A stretch of 64,000 nt of DNA from an uncultured bacterium (GTDB lineage Bacteria > Elusimicrobiota > Elusimicrobia > Elusimicrobiales > Elusimicrobiaceae), in contig CASEWB010000006.1 in assembly GCA_949291545.1 (NCBI GenBank), forward strand, positions 248,001 through 312,000, written 5' to 3'. Both the position numbers and the translations under genes were made by a program. The notes under the pieces were generated by a model. That model made no database searches. It saw only the letters and a list, made by a program, of their open reading frames with translations, and was not told where the DNA came from. This document shows positions 40,371-48,658 of this stretch, piece by piece; position 1 is the stretch's first letter; each line of letters starts with the position of its first letter.

Positions 40371-42866
40371 TCAGCGGATTGCCACTACCTCGTAACCGGC
40401 GTCCTGCACGGCTTTTTTGAGGATTTCGTCCTCCACGCTGGAAGCGGAATCCACCTCGGCGCATTTTTGGCTTAAATTTACTTTAGCCTGTACACCGGGC
40501 AAGGCATTTAGCGCCCGCTCCACGCGGCTGGCACAATGTTGGCACGCCATACCTTCAATAATCAAGGTTTTATGCATAGTTGTTTTTCCCCCTTTCTTTT
40601 GTTTTTTGGAAAGGCGCGCCGGTTTAAAAAAGCGCAGCCTAAGTGCGTTGGTTACCACACAAACGGAACTTAAACTCATTGCGGCGGCCGCCACCATAGG
40701 GCTTAGCTTCCACCCAAACGGCAGGTACAGCGCGCCTGCCGCCAGCGGAATACCCAAGACGTTGTAAAAAAACGCCCAAAACAAATTTTGTTTGATGTTG
40801 CGCAGAACGGCCCGGCTCAGTTGCAGCGAAGTTGCCACCCCGGTTAAATCGTCTTTCATCAGCACAATGTCGGCCGATTCCACCGCCACGTCCGTTCCGG
40901 CCCCTAAAGCCAAACCTACGTCCGCCCGAACCAGCGCCGGTGCGTCGTTTACGCCGTCCCCGGCCATAGCCACCACTTCGCCTTCGTTTTGCAAGCGGCG
41001 CACCACGGCTTCTTTCTCTTGCGGAAGCACCCCGGCGATAACGTTTTCTATCCCGGTTTGCTGCGCTACGCGGCGGGCGGTTTGTTCGTTGTCGCCGGTA
41101 AGTAAAATTACTTTTAAACGCATTTTTTTCAGTAAGCTGACGGCATCTGCCGACGATGGTTTAATCGTATCCGCAAACGACACCACCCCCAAAAACTGTG
41201 TTCCGCGCGCAAAGAAAAGCGGCGTACGGCCCAGGGAGGCTTCTTGTTCTAAAAGCTTTTCTCCTTCCGCAATTTCCACCCCCGCTTGCTGCATATAGGC
41301 CAGGTTTCCTCCCAAGAGCCAGTCCTTTCCCTCTCTTGCGCGTACCCCGCGGCCCGGCAGCAGTTCAAAATCCGAAGCGGGCACCAAAGGCACCTGTTTT
41401 TCTTCCGCATACGAAGAAAGCGCGCGGGCAAACGGATGCTGCGAAAAATGTTCCAGCGACGCTGCCCAACTAAGCAAATCGGTTTCTTTTACTCCGGCCG
41501 CCGGCAACACAGCCGCCACCCGCATTTGGCCGGAAGTCACCGTGCCGGTTTTATCCAGCACAACGGACGTCACTTTATAAGCCCGTTCCAACGCGGCGGC
41601 AGATTTAACCAAAATACCTTGCCGGGCCGCGCTGCCTGTGCCGACCATAATGGCCGTGGGGGTAGCCAAACCCAGCGCACACGGGCACGAAATAACCAAC
41701 ACGGAAATAGCCGAAGACAACGCAAAACTAAAGCTTGTCCCCTGCGAAAGCCATACCACCAGCGTCAACAGCGCTACCGCTATTACAGCCGGAACAAACA
41801 CCGCACTCACGCGGTCGGCCAAGCGGGCAATGGGGGCTTTGCTGCCGGCGGCTTCTTCCACCAGTGTAATAATCTGCGCCAACACCGTATCTTTCCCGGT
41901 GCGCTCTACGCGCAATTCCACATAGCCGCTGGCTAACAAGGTGCCGGCCGCCAATTCGGCCCCGATGGGTTTATCCTGCGGGACGCTTTCCCCCGTCAAG
42001 GCGGATTCGTCCGCCGCGCCGCCGCCTTCCATCACTACGCCGTCCGCCGCAATGCGCTCTCCGGCGCGTACCACTACCAGATCCCCTTTTACCAACCCCT
42101 GCACGGGCACACGCACTTCTTTGCCGCCGCGCAAAACCGAAGCTTCCTGCGGCACCAAACGAACTAAGGCGGAAATAGCATCGGACGTTTTTACTTTGGC
42201 CCGCGCTTCCAGCCATTTGCCCAAAGTGACCAAGGTTAAAATCATAGCGGCCGATTCGAAATAGAGATGCGCCGCGCGTTCGCTGGCGGCTTCGGCATTG
42301 GGCACCCCCAGCAAATAAATCACGCCAAACAGCCCCCACACGCCAAAGGCCACCGCCGAGCCAGAGCCCAAGGCAATCAAGCTATCCATATTGGGGGAGC
42401 CGGCAAACAAGCGTTTAAACCCATTTGTAAAAAATTTGCGGTTGATGGCCACTACCGGCAGCGTCAGCAAAAACTGCGTAAGGGCAAAAAGCCCGGCATT
42501 TTGGCTAAACACCGCTGGAAGCGGAAAAGAAAACATGCCCCCCATGGCCACATACAAAAGCGGCAGCAAAAACACCACCGAAAAGACAAAACGATATTTT
42601 AAACGCTGTGCTTCTTCTTTGGCGGCGCGCTGCGGGGAAAGGAGCACCGCTTGTTCCCCCGGGGCAAAAGCGTCATAACCCGCCCCACGCACCGCGGCAA
42701 TGATGTCTTGCGTGCTTAGGCGGTCTTCATCGTATTCCGCAATAAGCGTGTTTTGTAATAAGTTGACGGCCGCATACCGCATGCCGGGCAATTTGGCAAC
42801 AGCCCGCTCCACATGCGTTTGGCAGGCAGAGCAGGTCATACCGGTAACATTAAATTTTTTCTTCAT
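40371..42866 (-). CDS. copA: Copper-translocating P-type ATPase with fused C-terminal HMA domain
   Basis: An 831-residue P1B-type ATPase. An N-terminal HMA domain (GMTCSACQTHVE, residues 9-20) is followed by membrane helices, the actuator TGES, the transport motif SCPCALGLATP, the phosphorylation site DKTGTVTSG, the HP motif (SQHPFA) and MAGDGVNDAPAL. After the last helices a Lys-rich linker leads to a second HMA domain (GMACQHCASRVE). That final domain begins with an ATG at 40577 preceded by a GGGGG-containing purine tract, so a free 68-residue CopZ-like chaperone might also be made. It exports Cu+ (inferred from CPC). Confidence 0.93.
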   Translation of the reverse strand: MKKKFNVTGMTCSACQTHVERAVAKLPGMRYAAVNLLQNTLIAEYDEDRLSTQDIIAAVRGAGYDAFAPGEQAVLLSPQRAAKEEAQRLKYRFVFSVVFLLPLLYVAMGGMFSFPLPAVFSQNAGLFALTQFLLTLPVVAINRKFFTNGFKRLFAGSPNMDSLIALGSGSAVAFGVWGLFGVIYLLGVPNAEAASERAAHLYFESAAMILTLVTLGKWLEARAKVKTSDAISALVRLVPQEASVLRGGKEVRVPVQGLVKGDLVVVRAGERIAADGVVMEGGGAADESALTGESVPQDKPIGAELAAGTLLASGYVELRVERTGKDTVLAQIITLVEEAAGSKAPIARLADRVSAVFVPAVIAVALLTLVVWLSQGTSFSFALSSAISVLVISCPCALGLATPTAIMVGTGSAARQGILVKSAAALERAYKVTSVVLDKTGTVTSGQMRVAAVLPAAGVKETDLLSWAASLEHFSQHPFARALSSYAEEKQVPLVPASDFELLPGRGVRAREGKDWLLGGNLAYMQQAGVEIAEGEKLLEQEASLGRTPLFFARGTQFLGVVSFADTIKPSSADAVSLLKKMRLKVILLTGDNEQTARRVAQQTGIENVIAGVLPQEKEAVVRRLQNEGEVVAMAGDGVNDAPALVRADVGLALGAGTDVAVESADIVLMKDDLTGVATSLQLSRAVLRNIKQNLFWAFFYNVLGIPLAAGALYLPFGWKLSPMVAAAAMSLSSVCVVTNALRLRFFKPARLSKKQKKGGKTTMHKTLIIEGMACQHCASRVERALNALPGVQAKVNLSQKCAEVDSASSVEDEILKKAVQDAGYEVVAIR

Positions 42867-42996
42867 ATAGATAAACCCCTATTTTATTAGGATATGTTTA
42901 TCGTCGGGAGTTGTCAAGCAATCTCCCGGCGGGAAATACTGCCAAAACTGCTCCCCTCCGACGAGCACCGCCCTTTTGTTTTATTCCTTTTTTTGC

Positions 42997-43002
42997 TACA
43001 CT
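42997..43002 (+). promoter_or_regulatory. -10 box, leaderless arrangement
   Basis: TACACT ends seven bases before ATG 43010, with TTTTGT 17 bases upstream; no ribosome site. Confidence 0.45.
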
Positions 43003-43009
43003 ATATCCC

Positions 43010-44308
43010 ATGACGATACTTATCATCATATTAATGCTTGTTTTAAACGCCTTGCTGGCCGCGTACGAAATGGCACTAGCCTCCATTTCCCGCACGAAAT
43101 TGTCCATCTTGGCCCAAGAAAAACGCTTAGGCGCCGAACAGGCCCTCTTTATGAAGGACCATATGGAAGGCAGCTTGGCAGTAGTGCAAATTGGCATCAC
43201 GCTGGTAGGCGCAATTGCCGCGGCCGCCGGCGGCGCGGGTGCGGACGAAATGTTCTCGCCCATCTTGCAGGAATGGCTGTCTATCCCCAAACGGCTGGCG
43301 GACGCGCTGTCCGTGGCAGTGGTGGTTGTACCGCTGAGTTTTATCACCATTGTATTTGCCGAACTGACGCCCAAAACCTTTGCCATTAAAAACAAAGAAT
43401 TTGTAACGCTTAAATTTTCGCCTGTTATGCGGGTGCTGTATTCCATTTTGTCGCCCATTGTGCACATTATGGAAGCGATGGTGCGGTTTTTTACGCAAAA
43501 ATCCCTGACCAACAAAACGCCCGACCCTAAAGAAGCCCAAAAAGCCGCTATGACGGACTTGCGCACCGCGGCGGCTATTGCGTCTTCTTCGCGGCTGTTT
43601 GGCAAAACGGAAGAAAAAATTGTGCTTTCCAGCGCTATGTTCTGTATCCGCAAAATACGCGAAATCCAAGTCCCGCTGGACCAAGTGTATATGCTGGACG
43701 CGGGGGACTCGATTGCCGACACGTTTGTAAAAGCGCACTTGGATATGCACACGCGTTTCCCCGTACGGGAAAACCCGTCCGACCCGCAAAGCATTATCGG
43801 GTATTTAAACTTTAAGGATATTTTCCTCTCTACCAAAATGGCGGGCAACGCCCCCACTTCCGCCCGCACGATTATCCGCCCGATTTTACGCCTAGAAGCG
43901 GATACGATTATTTCCACAGCGCTGCAGAAAATGATGAAAGAAAAACAGCACATTTGCCTGGTAACGGAAGGGGATAAAATTACAGGTATTTTAACGCTGG
44001 AAGACATCTTTGAGGAAATGGTAGGAGAAATTGAAGACGAATACGATTTCTTCCCGGCTTATATCCGCCCGATCGGTTCCGCTGTGGTGGCCAGTGCAAC
44101 GGCCAAAATGGTGGACATCTTTGCCCAATTGCACCTGCCGGCACCGGCCGACCTGCCCCCAACCGAAAATGTAGCCCAATGGACCGAAAAGAAATTGGGC
44201 CATACCTTGGAAAAGAGCGACAAACTAAAAGCAGACGGCTTGCTGGTAGACCCGCGCAAATTCCGGCGCCACAAACTGATGGAAGTTTTGGTAAGTAAAG
44301 CCGAATAA
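43010..44308 (+). CDS. CNNM/CorC-family membrane protein with CBS pair
   Basis: 432 residues from ATG 43010; a longer reading upstream lacks hydrophobic or conserved features. The N-terminal DUF21/CNNM domain (about residues 1-190) has three to four membrane segments and ELTPKTFA. A CBS pair follows (about 205-330, with VTEGDKITGILTLEDIFEEMVGEIEDEYD), then the small CorC_HlyC domain. Members take part in Mg2+/Co2+ efflux or membrane homeostasis. Probably leaderless. A strong terminator follows. Confidence 0.88.
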   Translation: MTILIIILMLVLNALLAAYEMALASISRTKLSILAQEKRLGAEQALFMKDHMEGSLAVVQIGITLVGAIAAAAGGAGADEMFSPILQEWLSIPKRLADALSVAVVVVPLSFITIVFAELTPKTFAIKNKEFVTLKFSPVMRVLYSILSPIVHIMEAMVRFFTQKSLTNKTPDPKEAQKAAMTDLRTAAAIASSSRLFGKTEEKIVLSSAMFCIRKIREIQVPLDQVYMLDAGDSIADTFVKAHLDMHTRFPVRENPSDPQSIIGYLNFKDIFLSTKMAGNAPTSARTIIRPILRLEADTIISTALQKMMKEKQHICLVTEGDKITGILTLEDIFEEMVGEIEDEYDFFPAYIRPIGSAVVASATAKMVDIFAQLHLPAPADLPPTENVAQWTEKKLGHTLEKSDKLKADGLLVDPRKFRRHKLMEVLVSKAE

Positions 44309-44314
44309 TAAGGC

Positions 44315-44346
44315 AAAAAATCCCCGGTTTTACCGGGGATTTTTAT
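44315..44346 (+). terminator. Bidirectional terminator
   Basis: TCCCCGG / CCGGGGA with a five-base loop, AAAAAA before and TTTTTA after, between convergent genes. Confidence 0.85.
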
Positions 44347-44365
44347 TTTTAAAAGCGTCGTCCTT

Positions 44366-44965
44366 TTACAAAATACCGCGCCGCACCAGCTCGGCCCGCA
44401 GGGTCTCCCCGCCGGTAAACAAAACGGCTTCAAAGCCCAGGTGGGCCGCCTCGGACACGTTGGCGGCGGTGTCGTCTATAAACAAGCAATTGGACGCATG
44501 CAAATTATAGCGTTTTAACAAACGCGCGTAGATGGCCGGGTCCGGCTTTACCAAGCGTTCTTCGCCGGAAATTACAATCCCGTCAAATAAATTTAAAAAA
44601 TCATATTTGGAACGGGCAATCGGAAATGTTTCGGCCGACCAGTTGCTAAGGGCATACAGCGGGTACCCTTTGGCTTTTAAATCTTTCAGCACCCCCACCG
44701 CGGATTTTACCGCCCCGCCCAACATTTCGTCCCAACGGTTAAAATAATCGTCTATCTGCGCGGCATATTTGGGATACTTTTCTTTTGCAACCGCCAACCC
44801 CTTGGCAAACGGGCGGCCGGCGTCCTGCTGGGTGTTCCACTGCGGCGTGCAAATATTGGTTAAAAACCATTCCATTTCTTCTTCGGACGCAAAAATTTTT
44901 TTATATAGGTAGCGCGGGTTCCAATCAATCAAAACTCCGCCCAAATCAAAAATAATGTCTTTCAT
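44366..44965 (-). CDS. HAD-family hydrolase (YihX-like phosphatase)
   Basis: 199 residues from ATG 44965 with AAGGGG upstream. HAD motif I is IIFDLGGVLIDWN, motif II LSNWS, motif III a Lys in ERLVKPDPAIY and motif IV FIDDTAANV. The DLGGV form of motif I and the alpha-helical cap at residues 15-85 resemble YihX-type sugar-phosphate phosphatases. The substrate is unknown. Confidence 0.88.
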   Translation of the reverse strand: MKDIIFDLGGVLIDWNPRYLYKKIFASEEEMEWFLTNICTPQWNTQQDAGRPFAKGLAVAKEKYPKYAAQIDDYFNRWDEMLGGAVKSAVGVLKDLKAKGYPLYALSNWSAETFPIARSKYDFLNLFDGIVISGEERLVKPDPAIYARLLKRYNLHASNCLFIDDTAANVSEAAHLGFEAVLFTGGETLRAELVRRGIL

Positions 44966-45019
44966 AAATTCCCCTTTTTTTATTATAACCCCTCGGTGCC
45001 AAAACGCGCAACACGCCTT

Positions 45020-45046
45020 AAAAAAGCCCCGCCGAAAGCGGGGCTT
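45020..45046 (-). terminator. Terminator of the purB-purA unit
   Basis: GCCCCGC / GCGGGGC with a five-base loop and T-run on the minus strand, nine bases after the purA stop. Confidence 0.85.
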
Positions 45047-45054
45047 TGCCACTA

Positions 45055-46071
45055 TTATAAAACCAGCGTGTCTTCCATATCCGGGCCGGTGGAAATGAGT
45101 GCGATTTTCGGGTGCGGATAGGTTTGGGCGCACAATTGTTTCAAATCCTCCAAAAACGCCTGCGCCTGCGGCGTAAAATCCGCATACGATTTAATGCAGT
45201 CGTTTCCGGGGAACATATCCATATGCGTCAGCGCGATTTTGGTGCAGTTGTTAATCATAATGGCGCGGGAGGCGGAGCGTTTTTCAAACGCACCGATACG
45301 CCGCAACCGCTTGCTGACGCTGCCAATTTCGTGCCCTTTGGTATGGTAGACCTCCAATTCTTTTTCGTCGGTCATTTCCTGTTCCAGCGGGCCGGGGCCT
45401 ACGCGCGTAATGTAAGGTTTAAACACAACGTACACGTCCCGCACGGACTTGGGGCCGAGCCCTGCTTCGCCCAAGAAAGTGCTGGCGGTAGTATCGCGCG
45501 AAGTAACAAACGGATATTCCCCGTGCAACAAGGAAAGCTTAATCCCCTGCGTGCCTTCCAGCAAAATTTCCCCGCCTTTGTCCAAACAGCCGTTTAACAG
45601 TTCGGGCACGTCCTGAATGAAATCTTTAAGCAGCGGTTCGTCTTTGGCAAATTTAATATCGCGCCGCTCAATGCGATCGCGCACCGCCTGGCCCAGCCCA
45701 GTGCCCACGCTGCCGATATGCTGCATAAAGTGCGAGGCGCTTTTTTCAGCAGCGGTTTGCTCGTCGGAAATCAACACGGCGTACGGGTCGATAATCAATC
45801 GGTCGCGCGTCCCGGTGATTTTTACTTCGTCCAACAGCCACTGGGTTTTGGTATACGCCCCCGCCCCCAGCACCAACTTGGTTTTGGGGTTTAAAAACCC
45901 GGACGGAATGTTTTTAAGCGTGTAGGATTTGCCGTCCTGCACCACGGTGTGCCCTGCATTGGGGCCGCCGACGCGCACGCAATAATCATAATTGCCTTTA
46001 TAAGATAAATAAGCGGAAATTTTTCCTTTTCCTTCGTCGCCGGCTTGGCCGCCGCAGACAATATCAATCAT
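45055..46071 (-). CDS. purA: Adenylosuccinate synthetase, short form
   Basis: 338 residues from ATG 46071 with GGAGGA seven bases upstream. The GTP-binding/active-site loop reads GGQAGDEGKGKI, where most enzymes have Trp in place of the first Ala. VGGPNAGHTV, GSVGTGLGQ, LLEGTQG and a TRVGPGPLEQE segment follow. It converts IMP and aspartate to adenylosuccinate. Most bacterial enzymes are about 430 residues; this is about 95 shorter, like the compact archaeal form. It overlaps the purB 3' end by eight bases, so the two successive AMP-forming steps are co-expressed. Confidence 0.92.
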   Translation of the reverse strand: MIDIVCGGQAGDEGKGKISAYLSYKGNYDYCVRVGGPNAGHTVVQDGKSYTLKNIPSGFLNPKTKLVLGAGAYTKTQWLLDEVKITGTRDRLIIDPYAVLISDEQTAAEKSASHFMQHIGSVGTGLGQAVRDRIERRDIKFAKDEPLLKDFIQDVPELLNGCLDKGGEILLEGTQGIKLSLLHGEYPFVTSRDTTASTFLGEAGLGPKSVRDVYVVFKPYITRVGPGPLEQEMTDEKELEVYHTKGHEIGSVSKRLRRIGAFEKRSASRAIMINNCTKIALTHMDMFPGNDCIKSYADFTPQAQAFLEDLKQLCAQTYPHPKIALISTGPDMEDTLVL

Positions 46072-47458
46072 ACTTTTCCTCCGCAAGTTCACACGCACGG
46101 CCCGTGTATTTTTCAGGCGTCAGCGCGTGCAGTTTTGCCTGGGTTGCCCCGTCTACAGGCAGCCCATTTATAAATTCTTTCCATAATGCGGCGGTAATAT
46201 GCCGCCCGCGCGTAAAGTCGCGCATTTTTTCGTAAGCGTGCGGATACCCCGCCGCGCGTAAAATGGTTTGCACCGCTTCGGCCAGTACTTCCGGGTGGGC
46301 CTGTAGTTCGGCCCGGGCGGCGGAGCGGTTAAACGAAATTTTGGACAGGCCTTTTAGGACCGATTGATATGCCACCAGCGCATAGCCAAACGCCACCGCC
46401 ATATTGCGAAGCACCGTAGAGTCCGACAAGTCCCGCTGCAAACGAGACACCGGCAGCTTGCGCGAAAAAAGTTCAAACAGCGCGTCCGCCAACTGCAAAT
46501 TGCCTTCGGCATTTTCAAAATCAATCGGGTTCACTTTCTGCGGCATAGTGGAAGAGCCCACCTCGCCGGGAGCGGTTTTTTGGTGCACAAGCCCGGCGGA
46601 AATGTACTGCCACATATCGCGGCAGAAATCCAATAAAATTACATCTATACGGCGGATATTGTCAAACAGCTCGGCATAGCTGTCGCGGTTATCTATTTGG
46701 GTGGAAACGGGAGATAACTCCAATTTGATTTTGCGCCCGCGGTTAAGCCGCACCGCCATTTGCCGGGCCGCACGCGGCCAGTTAACTTGCGCAAAGGCCG
46801 CCAAATGCGCATTAAAATTCCCCACTGCTCCGCCAAACTTAAAAGTAATGGTCCTTTTTTTAAGTGCGTCTATTTGCCGGGATAAACGATATTCAAATAC
46901 GCGGATTTCTTTGCCAAACGTCGTTGGCACGGCGGGTTGGCCATGGGTGCGAGCCAACAGTACGGAGCGCGCCTCTTTGCGGGCAAGCCGGTTTAAATCT
47001 TTTTGTAATTGAAGCAACGCCGGGAGCAGGGCTTTTTCCACTCCGTCTGCCAACAAAAGCGCATAAGACGCACTGTTTACGTCTTCGCTGGTCAACGCAA
47101 AGTGCAGCCAAGAAAGGCGGCCTTTCAGCGAAGTTTCGCCCAGTTTTAAACGCAGGAAATATTCCACAGCTTTTACGTCGTGCTTGGTGGCCGGAATGTT
47201 TTGAAAGCCGTCAAATTCCAACGCGCGGATCATTTCTAAATCATTTTCGGACAGGACGCAAACATCTGCCAAAAGATGGCGTTCTTTTACAGTAAGCGGC
47301 TTAAAATGCGGGAGTTTTAAATCGGATAAGATTTCCAACCACATACATTCCACGCGCACGCGGGATGCAGTGAAGGCGGCTTCGCTCATCACACTTCTGA
47401 GCGCGCCCAGTCTGCCGCTATAGCGGCCGTCCAACGGGCACAGCGCCGAAATCTTCAT
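46064..47458 (-). CDS. purB: Adenylosuccinate lyase
   Basis: This 464-residue fumarase/aspartase-superfamily enzyme starts with the E. coli-type N-terminus (SALCPLDGRYSGRLGALR) and has TSEDVNSASYALLL and ARTHGQPAVPTTFGKE (catalytic His), plus the family signature GEVGSSTMPQKVNPIDFEN. It splits adenylosuccinate to AMP and SAICAR to AICAR. First gene of the purB-purA unit. Confidence 0.94.
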   Translation of the reverse strand: MKISALCPLDGRYSGRLGALRSVMSEAAFTASRVRVECMWLEILSDLKLPHFKPLTVKERHLLADVCVLSENDLEMIRALEFDGFQNIPATKHDVKAVEYFLRLKLGETSLKGRLSWLHFALTSEDVNSASYALLLADGVEKALLPALLQLQKDLNRLARKEARSVLLARTHGQPAVPTTFGKEIRVFEYRLSRQIDALKKRTITFKFGGAVGNFNAHLAAFAQVNWPRAARQMAVRLNRGRKIKLELSPVSTQIDNRDSYAELFDNIRRIDVILLDFCRDMWQYISAGLVHQKTAPGEVGSSTMPQKVNPIDFENAEGNLQLADALFELFSRKLPVSRLQRDLSDSTVLRNMAVAFGYALVAYQSVLKGLSKISFNRSAARAELQAHPEVLAEAVQTILRAAGYPHAYEKMRDFTRGRHITAALWKEFINGLPVDGATQAKLHALTPEKYTGRACELAEEKYD

Positions 47459-47547
47459 AAATATATTTTAGCAAATTACTTGCACCCGCGGGTATGATGG
47501 GGCCTTTTCTCATCTAAAGGCGTTTATTTATATTCTGAAATAAGTAG

Positions 47548-48125
47548 TTAATAATTGGGGAAACGATAACAAGCTTGTCGTAAGGAGCCATACAGGCAGC
47601 TCCCTTCTGCCGCTCCCGTCAAACTCCGACACATTGCTTTTCCCCAGTCCGAATTAGGCATACAAAACACTGCACCGGACTGATTGCCAAAACCTGTTGC
47701 ACTGGAGGGGTTTAAAACCATATATAGAAAAAAGCCACGATTCGTACCAGATTCCAAAAACGGATTTGATGCTATGCCCCCATTTGCTGAAGTAAATTGC
47801 AACTCCGAATTAACAGTTAATTTGATATTGCAGCTATCACCTAACGAAGAGGCAGACTTATAGGCAATTCCAGCAGAATCAGCAAACATTTCTAAATTCA
47901 AGCAGGCGGCATTTCCTCCATCGAGAAGGTATAGGTCTCGTCCGCGTTTTAATTCTTTAAACCACGGCAACACTCGACTCACACGACTTTTCATTACCGT
48001 TTTTTCATATTGGGGTAACGCAATCGCCGCCAAAATGCCAATAATTAAAACGACCACTAACAGCTCTATCAGCGTAAATCCGGCGTGTTTTTCGTGGGGA
48101 GGGATTTTTGATAAATTTTGTCCAT
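47548..48125 (-). CDS. Type IV pilin-like gene, leader out of frame
   Basis: From [17 protein letters not shown] onward this is a standard pilin (about 170 residues; cysteines at CLNLE, CNIKL, CMPN, CRSL). The start expected by homology with two sibling pilins is ATG 48125, encoding MDKIYQKSLPTKN, but that frame then ends at a TGA. Compared with the siblings (..PKNAGF, TKKNAGF) there is a net two-base insertion (a repeated AC) between the leader and GFTLIEL. The only in-frame alternatives are TTG codons within the promoter. The gene is probably off, and restorable by losing two bases. Confidence 0.65.
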
Positions 48126-48159
48126 AGGCAAAATTTATCAAAAAAAAAAAACGAGTCAA
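48032..48159 (-). promoter_or_regulatory. Pilin promoter with poly-T spacer (12 T) and start-codon inverted repeat
   Basis: TTGACT (48154-48159), a 16-base spacer with twelve T (48140-48151), TAAATT (48132-48137), six bases and ATG 48125. The -10 region and the first codons form an inverted repeat (TTTTTGATAAATTTTG / CAAAATTTATCAAAAA) with the ATG in the loop. Confidence 0.5.
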
Positions 48160-48190
48160 GCCTAGCGCCTGGCCTCCCTTTCCTTCACCT

Positions 48191-48215
48191 GTTCACACGA
48201 CTAGTGGAGCCACAC
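48191..48215. repeat. 25-bp direct repeat, left copy
   Basis: Identical over 25 bp to 48496-48520; contains CACGACTAGTGG and the small inverted repeat GTGGAGCCAC. The pair brackets about 280 bp of hairpin-rich, gene-free DNA. Confidence 0.7.
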
Positions 48216-48322
48216 TGTTGCCGTACTGTCGCACTGTTTCAAAAGGAAAAAGTCGTTTCCGCTTATGTCGTTGTCGTTGCTGTTGCCGTTTATCCGGCCC
48301 TTTTGCCCCGTCTATAAAAAGC

Positions 48323-48400
48323 CTTCCAAGCGGATTAGAAATTTTATTGTTTGAGCACGGGGCACAGCCCGCGCGAGTTATAAAATTTCCCGCTTGGAAG
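48323..48400. repeat. Long inverted repeat (MITE-like hairpin)
   Basis: CTTCCAAGCGG (48323-48333) and AAATTTTAT (48339-48347) pair with ATAAAATTT (48380-48388) and CGCTTGGAAG (48391-48400), enclosing a GC-rich loop of about 32 bases. T-runs flank both sides, so it could terminate transcription in either direction. It lies in a gene-free stretch upstream of the frameshifted pilin. Confidence 0.6.
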
Positions 48401-48409
48401 TGATTTTTA

Positions 48410-48480
48410 TGGGACCCTGGGCCGGCGCTCTTTTTCGCCCTTTTTCTGGCGTCAGAAAAAGGGCACCCCGAGCCGGGGCT
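48410..48480. repeat. Dispersed repeat, copy B
   Basis: Shares CCTGGGCCGGC and the CTGGCGTCAG hairpin with 27740-27800. Here the hairpin is a perfect 12-bp stem, GCCCTTTTTCTG / CAGAAAAAGGGC, loop GCGT (48437-48464). Confidence 0.55.
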
Positions 48481-48495
48481 CCCTACTCTATACCC

Positions 48496-48520
48496 GTTCA
48501 CACGACTAGTGGAGCCACAC
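48496..48520. repeat. 25-bp direct repeat, right copy
   Basis: Identical to 48191-48215. Apart from the listed repeats and the terminator near 48.62 kb, I see no gene between 48160 and 48658. Confidence 0.7.
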
Positions 48521-48609
48521 GGCTCCCGCAATGCCGTGCTTCGGAGTGTGTTTTCCCGGGAGGCCAAATCCGGGCCGACCGTCCGCGCTGTTTTTTGTAT
48601 TCAAAACAC

Positions 48610-48640
48610 AAAAAGCCCCGGCGCATATACCGGGGCTTTT
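48610..48640 (-). terminator. Terminator of the RND efflux operon
   Basis: GCCCCGG / CCGGGGC with an eight-base loop and TTTTTGTG on the minus strand, after the stop at 48659. Confidence 0.8.
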
Positions 48641-48658
48641 GCTAACAAATTATTTCGT

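Noticed and set aside
42911-43009. 33-residue N-terminal extension of the CNNM/CBS protein
   Set aside because: It overlaps the copA promoter region, has no family similarity, and a -10 box lies just before ATG 43010.
48193-48567. 124-codon minus-strand frame in the repeat region
   Set aside because: It reads through both 25-bp repeats and both hairpins, has atypical composition and no ribosome site.
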